DNA from: Candidatus Aminicenantota bacterium
GTDB taxonomy: Bacteria; Acidobacteriota; Aminicenantia; Aminicenantales; Aminicenantaceae
NCBI GenBank assembly: GCA_023135995.1
Contig: JAGLRY010000277.1
Location: forward strand, 1-9,182
Direction of reading: 5' to 3'
DNA: 9,182 bases
Each line of letters begins with the position of its first letter. The stretch's first letter is position 1. The translations under genes and the position numbers were made by a program. Of this stretch, positions 1 to 6,100 are shown piece after piece. The notes beneath the pieces were generated by a model. It did no database searches and was not told the DNA's origin. It saw nothing but the letters and a program-made list of their open reading frames with translations.

Positions 1-21
1 ACCTAACCAACCAAACTTCAT
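1..21 (-). CDS. Possible 5' end of a minus-strand gene running off the left edge
   Basis: On the minus strand an ATG at 21-19 opens a frame reading MKFGWLG up to the window edge. A GGAGG Shine-Dalgarno-like sequence (plus-strand 31-35) sits 9 nt before it, which is good spacing. It would lie downstream of, and in the same direction as, the AI-2E transporter gene. Only seven codons are visible, so no product can be named. A competing reading is the tail of a plus-strand gene ending at the TAA at 78-80. Both are weak. Confidence 0.22.
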
Positions 22-116
22 GGGCCACTGCCTCCACCTTTGTGAATGGGTGGGGTGGGTTGGCCTCAACTCGTGAATAATTCAGGTCAATTAAAGTAGG
101 AGTGGAGGAGAGACGG

Positions 117-1139
117 TCAGTCTTTTGACATGAGCGCTGCAACAACTCCTAATTCAGGAATATTGCTGCACACGATCTTCACGATAGCTGTCATAGGAGT
201 AGCCAGGATCATCCCGGGAATCCCCCATAACCATCCCCAGAAAAACAGGGAGAAGAGGACCACAAGCGGGCTGAGTCCCAGACCCTTGCCCATCAAACGC
301 GGCTCGACAAGATTCCCCATCACCTGCTGTAGGGTGATCAATATGACAAGTATCCAGATAGCAGGCCAGATCGTATCAAACTGAAAAATCGCAATTGCCA
401 CAGGAAATACGGTCGCAATAAATGAGCCGATGTTGGGAATATAATTCAGGATGAACGTCAAAAATGCGAAAACTATAGCAAAATCCAGCCCCCAGATCAC
501 AAGAACAATGCCAGCGAACACCCCCGTGAAAAAACTGACTAATGTTTTGATAGCAATATATCTTTGAATCTGGCTGTCGATATTCTGTGCCATAGTGATA
601 AATCTTTCAGCTTTTTCCTTTGGATAATAATTGACGACCTTGTTTTTTACCTGCCCACGGCCGGACAGAATAAATATGAGGAAAATAAAAACCAGAAAAA
701 GATTCGCCATAAAGGAAAAAAATGGTCCTAAGGATGAAAGGACAAAGCCTCCAACTTTGCCCAGATCGAATTGCTTGGTCCAATCAAGGGTTTCCCATTC
801 GATCTGCGACATCTGCAGCTTCATTTGAATCGAATCTATGATGGACTGGACCCGCTGACCATATTTGGGCAGCTCTGCAGCGAAACTCTTCCCACTGGAG
901 TAAAAAAGAGCCCCCAAGAGGTAGAATATAAAAAAGGTGATGATCACCAAGAATAGGATGGAGATAGCTTTGGGAATCTTGAGCCGCGTTAAAAAATCCA
1001 AAGCCGGAGACATCAAAAAATAGAGCATGACAGCCAGGAAAAAAGGGAAAAAAACAGGTTTGGCCTCCTTCAACAACAGGCCCAAGAGAAAGACAACAAT
1101 GATGACAAGACAAGTCGTTGCAACCTTGTTTCCTTTCAT
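117..1139 (-). CDS. AI-2E/PerM family (UPF0118) integral membrane transporter
   Basis: This 340-residue polytopic inner-membrane protein has the length and layout of the AI-2E transporter family (PerM/YhhT/TqsA relatives). Hydrophobic segments lie near residues 8-24, 29-46, 58-82, 135-159, 200-220, 222-236, 238-255, 258-275 and 288-325. A soluble amphipathic stretch (about 85-130) separates the third and fourth, as is usual for the family. Family-typical motifs include LNYIPNIGSFIA (231-242) and GNLVEPRLMGKGLGLSP (275-291), followed by a WGIPGMILATP-like loop. Known members export small molecules, autoinducer-2 or ions, or act as Na+/H+ antiporters; the substrate here cannot be read from sequence. 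The ATG at 1139 is the first start after an in-frame stop. It has no clear Shine-Dalgarno and follows a strong promoter by only about 13 nt, suggesting a near-leaderless transcript. It is divergent from the signalling operon, so a functional link is possible but unproven. Confidence 0.9.
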   Translation of the reverse strand: MKGNKVATTCLVIIVVFLLGLLLKEAKPVFFPFFLAVMLYFLMSPALDFLTRLKIPKAISILFLVIITFFIFYLLGALFYSSGKSFAAELPKYGQRVQSIIDSIQMKLQMSQIEWETLDWTKQFDLGKVGGFVLSSLGPFFSFMANLFLVFIFLIFILSGRGQVKNKVVNYYPKEKAERFITMAQNIDSQIQRYIAIKTLVSFFTGVFAGIVLVIWGLDFAIVFAFLTFILNYIPNIGSFIATVFPVAIAIFQFDTIWPAIWILVILITLQQVMGNLVEPRLMGKGLGLSPLVVLFSLFFWGWLWGIPGMILATPMTAIVKIVCSNIPELGVVAALMSKD

Positions 1140-1159
1140 GGACTCACTGAGTTGGGTTT

Positions 1160-1188
1160 ATTATAGACCAAACGTGCCACAAAACCAA
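1160..1188 (-). promoter_or_regulatory. Sigma70-type promoter for the AI-2E transporter gene
   Basis: On the minus strand a perfect -10 TATAAT (plus-strand 1160-1165) is preceded, after exactly 17 bp, by TTGGTT (1183-1188), a half-consensus -35. The predicted transcription start is near 1153, giving a leader of only about 13 nt before the ATG at 1139. This agrees with the absence of a ribosome-binding site. Confidence 0.6.
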
Positions 1189-1245
1189 GAAATTGCCCAT
1201 GAAACTCTCCTCCGATGAATTCTATCCCCCTTTGAGATGACTATC

Positions 1246-1265
1246 GGGGGTGGAATATCACCCCC
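1246..1265. repeat. Perfect 7-bp inverted repeat (hairpin/operator candidate) between divergent promoters
   Basis: GGGGGTG (1246-1252), a 6-nt spacer, then CACCCCC (1259-1265) form a perfect inverted repeat. The G run can alternatively pair with a second C run at 1226-1230, so two mutually exclusive foldings are possible. It lies between the two divergent promoters rather than inside either predicted transcript. A DNA-level operator, or a barrier to stray transcription (it is followed by TTCTT on the plus strand), is therefore more likely than a leader attenuator. Its function is unknown. Confidence 0.45.
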
Positions 1266-1285
1266 TTCTTCATCGACAAAGGCGA

Positions 1286-1313
1286 TTGACCAAACTTCTG
1301 ACCTCAATAAAAT
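1286..1313 (+). promoter_or_regulatory. Sigma70-type promoter for the phosphorelay/GGDEF operon
   Basis: TTGACC (1286-1291, 5/6 match to the -35 consensus) is separated by 16 bp from TAAAAT (1308-1313, 5/6 match to the -10). The predicted start near 1320 gives a 5' leader of about 55 nt that contains the 15-bp palindrome at 1348-1362. A TATAAA at 1365-1370 is too near the ATG and has no -35. Confidence 0.55.
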
Positions 1314-1382
1314 GGATAATGACGACAAAATTGGGCACTAGATCATGGATTCGTAACGAATCTCTATAAATAAAATGGATAA
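1306..1382 (+). repeat. 14-bp direct repeat, second copy spanning the operon's first start codon
   Basis: AATAAAATGGATAA occurs at 1306-1319 and again at 1369-1382, a period of 63 bp. The first copy overlaps the predicted -10 element and the second includes the ATG at 1375. The copies could be paired binding sites or a trace of local duplication. The AT-rich sequence makes partial coincidence possible, though 14 identical bases is notable. Confidence 0.5.
1348..1362. promoter_or_regulatory. 15-bp perfect palindrome, candidate operator in the operon leader
   Basis: GATTCGT-A-ACGAATC is a perfect 7+1+7 palindrome ending 12 bp before the ATG of the first REC-GGDEF gene. Its size and symmetry fit a site for a dimeric DNA-binding protein. 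In RNA it could form only a short 5-bp stem with a 5-nt loop. No DNA-binding regulator is encoded in the window, so the cognate factor would be elsewhere. Confidence 0.45.
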
Positions 1383-2331
1383 AAATTCGCTCAATATGAA
1401 TGTTTTGATCGCTGAAGACGACATCATCTCCTGTCGGGCGCTGGAAAAAAACCTCCAGGACTGGGGATATGAGGCTCTCGTGACCAAAAATGGCGAAGAG
1501 GCGTGGGAGATCATCAGAAATGGGGGGATACGACTGGCTATTCTGGATTGGAGTATGCCTAAGATGAATGGACTGGAGCTTTGCCATAAGATCCGGAATG
1601 AATACCAACCCAAAGAGGAAAAATACATATACATCATTCTGCTGACGGGACGAGACTTGGAAGAGGACATTATTACAGGTCTCTCGGCCGGAGCCGACGA
1701 TTACATAACAAAACCCTTCAGTTATATGGAGTTAAAGGTCAGGATCCAGAATGGAGAGCGCATCATCGCTCTTCAAGATCTTCAGCTTCAGAAAGCAAAC
1801 ACGGACAGCCTGACTCAACTCTGGAATCGCAAGAAGATTTTGGAGCTTCTCGAAGAGGAATTGAACAGAAATTTTAGAGAAAACAAACCCGTAGGCGTCA
1901 TCATGCTCGACATCGACAACTTCAAGACGATCAACGACACTTACGGCCATCTGATCGGAGATAAGATCATCATCGAAGTCGCATCCCGCCTGCAAAAACA
2001 GATGCGCACCTACGATAAGATCGGCCGCTACGGAGGCGATGAATTGCTCTTGGTTCTTCCAGGTTTAAGCAGGCAGGACGCCAAAAACATCGCGGAACGC
2101 CTTCGTAAATCTGTATGTGCTGAAAAAATTCAAACAGATGCCGGTGCCCTCGACACAACTGTTAGCCTGGGTGTTTCCATATTCGACAAAGCATCCAGGC
2201 CATCGACTCAAAAGATTATAGAAAAGATTATAGAGGAGAGCGACCACGCACTCTATATGGCTAAAGGAAGAGGACGCAACATCACGGTAGTGAGTGAGCC
2301 TGATAGTGCAATAGAGAAGGACACAAAATGA
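1375..2331 (+). CDS. Response regulator diguanylate cyclase (REC-GGDEF), first copy
   Basis: This 318-residue cytoplasmic protein is a PleD/WspR-like output regulator. The receiver domain (about 8-125) has acidic pocket residues D15/D16, phospho-acceptor D58 (AILDWSMP), T91 and K113 (ITKPF). The GGDEF domain (about 142-305) has metal-site D179 in MLDID, active loop GGDEL (220-224) and a C-terminal ALYMAKGRGRN. R211-x-x-D214, five residues before GGDEL, is a canonical inhibitory I-site. It should convert two GTP to cyclic di-GMP when phosphorylated. The last position of the motif is Leu instead of Phe; variation there can be tolerated. The start is not decided: ATG 1375 is kept as the longest frame, but ATG 1396 (M8) matches the N-terminus of the paralogue at 4723, and neither has a clear Shine-Dalgarno. 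A 12-bp tandem repeat lengthens the segment near residues 279-287. The gene heads the operon and overlaps the kinase gene by 4 bp. Confidence 0.93.
   Translation: MDKNSLNMNVLIAEDDIISCRALEKNLQDWGYEALVTKNGEEAWEIIRNGGIRLAILDWSMPKMNGLELCHKIRNEYQPKEEKYIYIILLTGRDLEEDIITGLSAGADDYITKPFSYMELKVRIQNGERIIALQDLQLQKANTDSLTQLWNRKKILELLEEELNRNFRENKPVGVIMLDIDNFKTINDTYGHLIGDKIIIEVASRLQKQMRTYDKIGRYGGDELLLVLPGLSRQDAKNIAERLRKSVCAEKIQTDAGALDTTVSLGVSIFDKASRPSTQKIIEKIIEESDHALYMAKGRGRNITVVSEPDSAIEKDTK
2210..2233 (+). repeat. In-frame 12-bp tandem duplication inside the first REC-GGDEF gene
   Basis: AAAAGATTATAG occurs twice head to tail (2210-2221 and 2222-2233), encoding KIIEKIIE. Twelve bases is four codons, so the frame is kept. 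The paralogous gene has exactly four fewer residues between its conserved TVS motif and the following SD(H/K)A(L/M)Y motif. This fits a slipped-strand or duplication expansion in this copy. Confidence 0.7.
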
Positions 2332-4697
2332 CAGATAAAGTTTTTCTCGATTTCCTTCAGGATCACAATGACACCAAGGATCACAAGATCTATCTCGACC
2401 ACCTCCTCGGTATCACAAAAGACGCCATTATGATCGCTGACCAGGGGGGTGAGATATTCCGCGTTAACGATGAATTCACTCGTTTATTCGACATTCGGTC
2501 AGATGATGTTCTGGGAAAATCCATCGACGACCTGATCAGTTCTCAAGACAGCAGTGAGGATAACATCTCTATCACACAGAAGCTGGCCGGAGGAGAAAAG
2601 ATTGAATTTGAAGCTGTTCATCAAAACGAGGATGGAAGTGATCTTCAGATTTCAGCCCTTGCTTCCCCCATCCTTGAGAACGGTAAAGCCATAGGGTCGT
2701 TCATCATCTACAGAAGAATGGGAGAAGCGAATAGAAGCGTGGAGCCTCCTGAAAAGGAGACAGCCAAGTTTTTAGGCGTGATCTCTGGATTGGAAGAAAG
2801 CGTTTTATATGTGGATAAAGATAATCGAATGATGCAAGTGAATGAGTTTTTTCTCAATTTTTTTAACAAGCGCAAACTTGACATCGTTACAAAGAACCTA
2901 CTGGATTTTGATTTTGGACTTTCAAAGGAGGAGTTCAAAGCCCACATATCCCGGTTCAAAACCGAGACACATTCATCTCCTGCTGTCGAGAATACAACCA
3001 TCGAGGGGAAAGACACCCTTGTTCGCCTTCAGCCCATTTACCTCAGGGATGAATACCAAGGAATGATCGTTTTGGTCAAAGAAAAGAAAGAAGTTGCCGT
3101 CACAGAACAGGAAAGCAATTCTGCAACTATGGCCAAAAAAGAATTCCTTGCGAACATCAGCCATGAACTCCGCACTCCAATGAACGGCATACTGGGTATG
3201 GCAGACCTTGCATTGGGAACTGACCTGAACCCGGAACAATTAGAATTTGTCAAAGGAATCAAATCATCCGCGGAATCCATGATGACCTTGGTCAATGACA
3301 TCCTCGATTATTCTAAAGTCGAGGCAAAAAAAGTCAAATTGGAATCTATAAATTTTAACATTCAGGATTTTGTCCACGATACGGTTTCCCCACTCAACCT
3401 TCAAGCTCATAAGAAGAAGCTCGAACTCATCTGTGATATTCCGGCTTTGATCAATTACAACGTTACTGGAGACCCAGGCCGGCTGGGACAGATCTTAACG
3501 AACCTTGTAGGCAATGCCATCAAATTCACTCAGCAGGGAGAAATCGTCCTGTCTGTGGAAGAAGAATCAAAAACTGAAGATGATGTCTCTCTCCTTTTCA
3601 CGGTGGCGGATACAGGAATCGGGATCTCGGAATCGAATCAACAGATCATCTTTAACGTCTTTGCACAAGCCGATGGATCGATGACGCGCAAATTTGGAGG
3701 GACCGGACTCGGATTAGCCATTTGTTCTCAGCTTGCTGAAGTGATGGGCGGAAAGATCTGGGTGGAGAGCAAAGAAGGGAAAGGAAGTAAGTTTTTTATT
3801 TCTATTCCGTTGAAACTGGATAAAAAGACTGAGCGAGATCCACAACAGGTGGAACCTTTTGACTTAAAAGGCCTTCCTGCTCTCGTCCTCGATGATAACC
3901 CAAAGGCCCTTGATACAATTTCTGAGTTACTCAGCAACTGGAATCTCGAAATAACAAAATCGCCCAGTGCAGGGGATGCAACGGCTCAGCTGGATCGGGC
4001 CACCTCAGAAAATCGTCCCTACTCTATCATCCTCTTCGATCCTTATCTGCCCGGAACTGATAGTTTCATGTTTTTGGATTACATCAAGCAAGTGCCAGGT
4101 CTACCCAAATCTATGATCGTTATGGTCGGCTCCAAAGGGAATCGCGGAGATGCTGATCCCTGGTTGAAGTTGGGCGTTTCTTCTTATTTAGCCAAACCCA
4201 TCAAGCTGTCCGAACTCGCTGAAGGCATCAACACCATTTTGGGCACCCCGAAAAAGGAAGAGGTCCAGCCAGAAGCCCCAAAACCGCAAGATACGGGAAA
4301 ACTCCAAGAATCCTATCGCATCCTTATTGTTGAGGATAACATAGTGAACCGCAAGGTAGCCTATTTTATGCTGGAGAAAAAAGGGCATAAAGTCACCGGT
4401 GTAGAGGATGGAAAAGAAGCGCTCAAAGCCCTCGAAAACAACATATTCGACCTGATCCTCATGGATGTGCAGATGCCTGTCATGGATGGTTTCGAAGCGA
4501 CGGAAACCATCCGAAAAAAGGAGGAAAGCACGGGAGGACATATCCCCATTATCGCCATGACTGCGCATGCCATGAAGGGCGACCGGGAACGGTGTTTAGA
4601 ATCGGGCATGGACGACTATATGACCAAACCACTTAACCCAGCAGAAGTATTCCAAAAAATAAATGATGCTATGAAAAATAAAAGGAAGCAACAATAG
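2328..4697 (+). CDS. Soluble hybrid histidine kinase, PAS-PAS-HisKA-HATPase-REC-REC
   Basis: This 789-residue protein has no signal peptide or membrane segment, so it should sense a cytoplasmic cue through two PAS-like domains (about 22-130 and 145-250). The HisKA H-box ANISHELRTPMNG carries the phospho-acceptor H279. The HATPase domain shows an N-box (NLVGNAIKFT, N395), G1 box DTGIGIS (428-434), F-box and G2 box GGTGLGLAI (457-465). The first receiver (about 515-635) has D522/D523, acceptor D571 (FDPYLPGTD) and K623, but G601 stands where Thr/Ser is expected. The second (about 663-785) is canonical: E669/D670, D713 (LMDVQMPVMDGFEA), T745 and K767. The architecture resembles BarA-type tripartite kinases but lacks the C-terminal HPt, which is supplied in trans by the gene at 5707. 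The start is well supported by AAGGA six bases before the ATG and by the ATGA overlap with the preceding gene, implying translational coupling. It is probably the sensor that drives both flanking cyclases. Confidence 0.95.
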   Translation: MTDKVFLDFLQDHNDTKDHKIYLDHLLGITKDAIMIADQGGEIFRVNDEFTRLFDIRSDDVLGKSIDDLISSQDSSEDNISITQKLAGGEKIEFEAVHQNEDGSDLQISALASPILENGKAIGSFIIYRRMGEANRSVEPPEKETAKFLGVISGLEESVLYVDKDNRMMQVNEFFLNFFNKRKLDIVTKNLLDFDFGLSKEEFKAHISRFKTETHSSPAVENTTIEGKDTLVRLQPIYLRDEYQGMIVLVKEKKEVAVTEQESNSATMAKKEFLANISHELRTPMNGILGMADLALGTDLNPEQLEFVKGIKSSAESMMTLVNDILDYSKVEAKKVKLESINFNIQDFVHDTVSPLNLQAHKKKLELICDIPALINYNVTGDPGRLGQILTNLVGNAIKFTQQGEIVLSVEEESKTEDDVSLLFTVADTGIGISESNQQIIFNVFAQADGSMTRKFGGTGLGLAICSQLAEVMGGKIWVESKEGKGSKFFISIPLKLDKKTERDPQQVEPFDLKGLPALVLDDNPKALDTISELLSNWNLEITKSPSAGDATAQLDRATSENRPYSIILFDPYLPGTDSFMFLDYIKQVPGLPKSMIVMVGSKGNRGDADPWLKLGVSSYLAKPIKLSELAEGINTILGTPKKEEVQPEAPKPQDTGKLQESYRILIVEDNIVNRKVAYFMLEKKGHKVTGVEDGKEALKALENNIFDLILMDVQMPVMDGFEATETIRKKEESTGGHIPIIAMTAHAMKGDRERCLESGMDDYMTKPLNPAEVFQKINDAMKNKRKQQ

Positions 4698-4709
4698 TTT
4701 TTTGCCGAT

Positions 4710-4715
4710 AAGGAG
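4710..4715 (+). promoter_or_regulatory. Ribosome-binding site that decides the GTG start of the second cyclase
   Basis: AAGGAG lies 7 nt before GTG 4723, a near-consensus Shine-Dalgarno at ideal spacing. It makes the upstream TTG 4702 an unlikely start. Confidence 0.75.
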
Positions 4716-4722
4716 AAGAACA

Positions 4723-5628
4723 GTGATACAAGTACTCATCGCAGAAGACGATAAACTGTGTCGAACTATTCTTGAGAAAAATCTCAGGAAATGGGGCTAT
4801 GAGATCACATCCGCAAAAGACGGCAAAGAGGCTTGGAAGGTGATGCAGGAAAAGAATATCCAGATCGCCATTCTGGACTGGATCATGCCAAAGATGGATG
4901 GAGTCGAGCTGTGTAAAAAGATCAGAGGTAAGAAATGGGATGAATACATCTATCTCATCATGTTGACCGTACGAAGCAAACAGAGTGACATCAGAAAAGG
5001 TTTTGCTGCAGGAGTTGATGATTACATCACCAAGCCCTTTGATACACATGAACTGAAAGCACGCCTTCAAACGGGGAAAAGAATCATCGGCCTGCAGAAT
5101 CAGCTTCTGGATTCCCAGAAAAAGCTCCAGGATATCGCCACCCATGATATGTTGACAAATCTTCTCAATAGGTATGAAATTCTCAACGTCCTCACCGATG
5201 AATTCCACCGCAGTCTCCGGGAGAACAAGCCCGTAAGCACAGTGATGCTCGATATCGATTTTTTCAAGAAGATCAACGATTCCTACGGCCATGATGTCGG
5301 CGATAAGGTTTTGGTCGAAGTGGCGTCACGATTGACTGGCACATTGAGACGCTACGATAAAGTCGGCCGGTATGGTGGAGATGAGTTTCTGGCCATCCTG
5401 CCCGGTTGTGACTTAAAAAATGCCAAAAGAATCGCAGAGAGGCTTTGCCGGGCTGTCTGTAAAGAACGAATCCAAACTGAAGCAAGCCAACTCTATGTCA
5501 CCGTCAGTGCGGGGTGTGCTTCATCCGAGAGTCAATCTCACAAATCCATCGAATACCTTGTCAAATTCAGTGACAAAGCAATGTACCACGCGAAGAATAT
5601 GGGGCGGAATTGTGTCATTGCCTCTTAA
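4723..5628 (+). CDS. Response regulator diguanylate cyclase (REC-GGDEF), second copy
   Basis: This 301-residue paralogue of the first cyclase is expected to make cyclic di-GMP under receiver control. The receiver (about 1-118) has D9/D10, acceptor D52 (AILDWIMPKMDG), T82 and K104 (ITKPF). The GGDEF domain (about 138-298) has metal-site D177 in MLDID, a full GGDEF (218-222) and an I-site R209-x-x-D212 five residues before it. The C-terminus carries AMYHAKNMGRN. I choose GTG 4723 because AAGGAG (4710-4715) lies 7 nt upstream and the encoded MIQVLIAEDD starts exactly where receivers normally begin. A longer frame from TTG 4702 would add seven residues and swallow the ribosome-binding site. It follows the kinase stop by 25 bp. 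The receiver, linker (LQ-rich, about 119-137) and GGDEF domain all match the first copy, so duplication is likely. Phosphate probably comes from the operon's kinase via the HPt protein. Confidence 0.93.
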   Translation: MIQVLIAEDDKLCRTILEKNLRKWGYEITSAKDGKEAWKVMQEKNIQIAILDWIMPKMDGVELCKKIRGKKWDEYIYLIMLTVRSKQSDIRKGFAAGVDDYITKPFDTHELKARLQTGKRIIGLQNQLLDSQKKLQDIATHDMLTNLLNRYEILNVLTDEFHRSLRENKPVSTVMLDIDFFKKINDSYGHDVGDKVLVEVASRLTGTLRRYDKVGRYGGDEFLAILPGCDLKNAKRIAERLCRAVCKERIQTEASQLYVTVSAGCASSESQSHKSIEYLVKFSDKAMYHAKNMGRNCVIAS

Positions 5629-5650
5629 TTTATATTGTTCATAAAAAATG

Positions 5651-5680
5651 TCGATACTGATAACAAATAAAAATCGATAC
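5651..5680 (+). repeat. Pair of TCGATAC direct repeats in the gap before the HPt gene
   Basis: TCGATAC occurs at 5651-5657 and 5674-5680, 23 bp apart, in the very AT-rich 78-bp gap between the second cyclase and the HPt gene. The spacing (about two helical turns) would suit a pair of protein-binding sites. No convincing promoter pair was found beside them, so an operator or an internal promoter remains speculation. Confidence 0.3.
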
Positions 5681-5706
5681 ATAAAAAAAAGCATAAGGAA
5701 AAAACA

Positions 5707-6066
5707 ATGATTAATAACGAATCTTCTCCCGCAAACAGTCCTATCGACTATCCCTCAGCATTGGCAAGGATCGGAAATGACGAATCTTTCCTTGCAGAAT
5801 TGCTCGACCTCTTTAAAATGGACTTCGAGGCAAAAATCGGAGGCCTCCAAAACGCCATCGATCAAGAAGACTTCGTATCCATTCAAGAATTGGGGCACGG
5901 TTTAAAAGGGTCATCCGCGAATTTGAGTCTCCCCTTCCTCCAAAAAGCAGCGTTAGACATGGAGAGCGCAGGTGGAGACAAAAATCTCGACAAAGCGAGA
6001 GGCGCCCTGAGCACACTGGGTCAGGAGTTCCAGAAATTACAGGAATTCCTCTCTGCCAAGACTTAG
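5707..6066 (+). CDS. Stand-alone histidine phosphotransfer (HPt) protein
   Basis: This 119-residue, probably all-helical cytoplasmic protein fits a single HPt domain (about 12-117). The signature ELGHGLKGSSANL holds the phospho-accepting H64 with the conserved K67 and G68. It should take phosphate from a receiver of the hybrid kinase and hand it to the receivers of the two REC-GGDEF proteins. This completes a four-step relay, since the kinase has no HPt domain of its own. A TAAGGA sequence (5694-5699) lies 7 nt before the ATG. It sits 78 bp after the second cyclase, a larger gap than elsewhere in the operon. It is probably co-transcribed, but a separate promoter cannot be excluded. It converges on the DUF6599-like gene with only 34 bp between stops. 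A T7 run follows its stop, but no stem directly precedes the run. Confidence 0.9.
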   Translation: MINNESSPANSPIDYPSALARIGNDESFLAELLDLFKMDFEAKIGGLQNAIDQEDFVSIQELGHGLKGSSANLSLPFLQKAALDMESAGGDKNLDKARGALSTLGQEFQKLQEFLSAKT

Positions 6067-6100
6067 TTTTTTTGGGCTTTTAACTGTGGCTTGTCCTTCA

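Noticed and set aside
23..65. Imperfect hairpin GGCCA...TGGCC with an inner CCACC/GGTGG as a terminator for the AI-2E gene
   Set aside because: The two stem segments are separated by mismatched internal loops, and no T run follows on the minus strand.
3..80. Possible C-terminal tail of a plus-strand gene ending at TAA 78-80
   Set aside because: Only 25 codons are visible with no recognisable motif, and other frames are also open over this short stretch.
1312..1341. Nine-codon leader ORF upstream of the first cyclase
   Set aside because: Its ATG overlaps the predicted -10 element and would lie upstream of the transcription start; it has no ribosome-binding site.
4702..4722. Seven-residue N-terminal extension of the second REC-GGDEF protein from a TTG codon
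   Set aside because: It would translate the AAGGAG ribosome-binding site of the GTG at 4723. The GTG start gives a normal receiver N-terminus that matches the paralogue.
4669..5292. Long minus-strand open frame (207 codons) opposite the second cyclase
   Set aside because: It lies antisense to well-conserved REC and GGDEF motifs, similar shadows occur opposite the first cyclase, and its translation shows no recognisable family.
6023..6073. AGGAGTTCC/GGAATTCCT 9-bp stem near a T7 run as an intrinsic terminator of the operon
   Set aside because: The stem (one G-U pair) lies inside the HPt coding sequence and 16 nt separate it from the T run, too far for a classical terminator.
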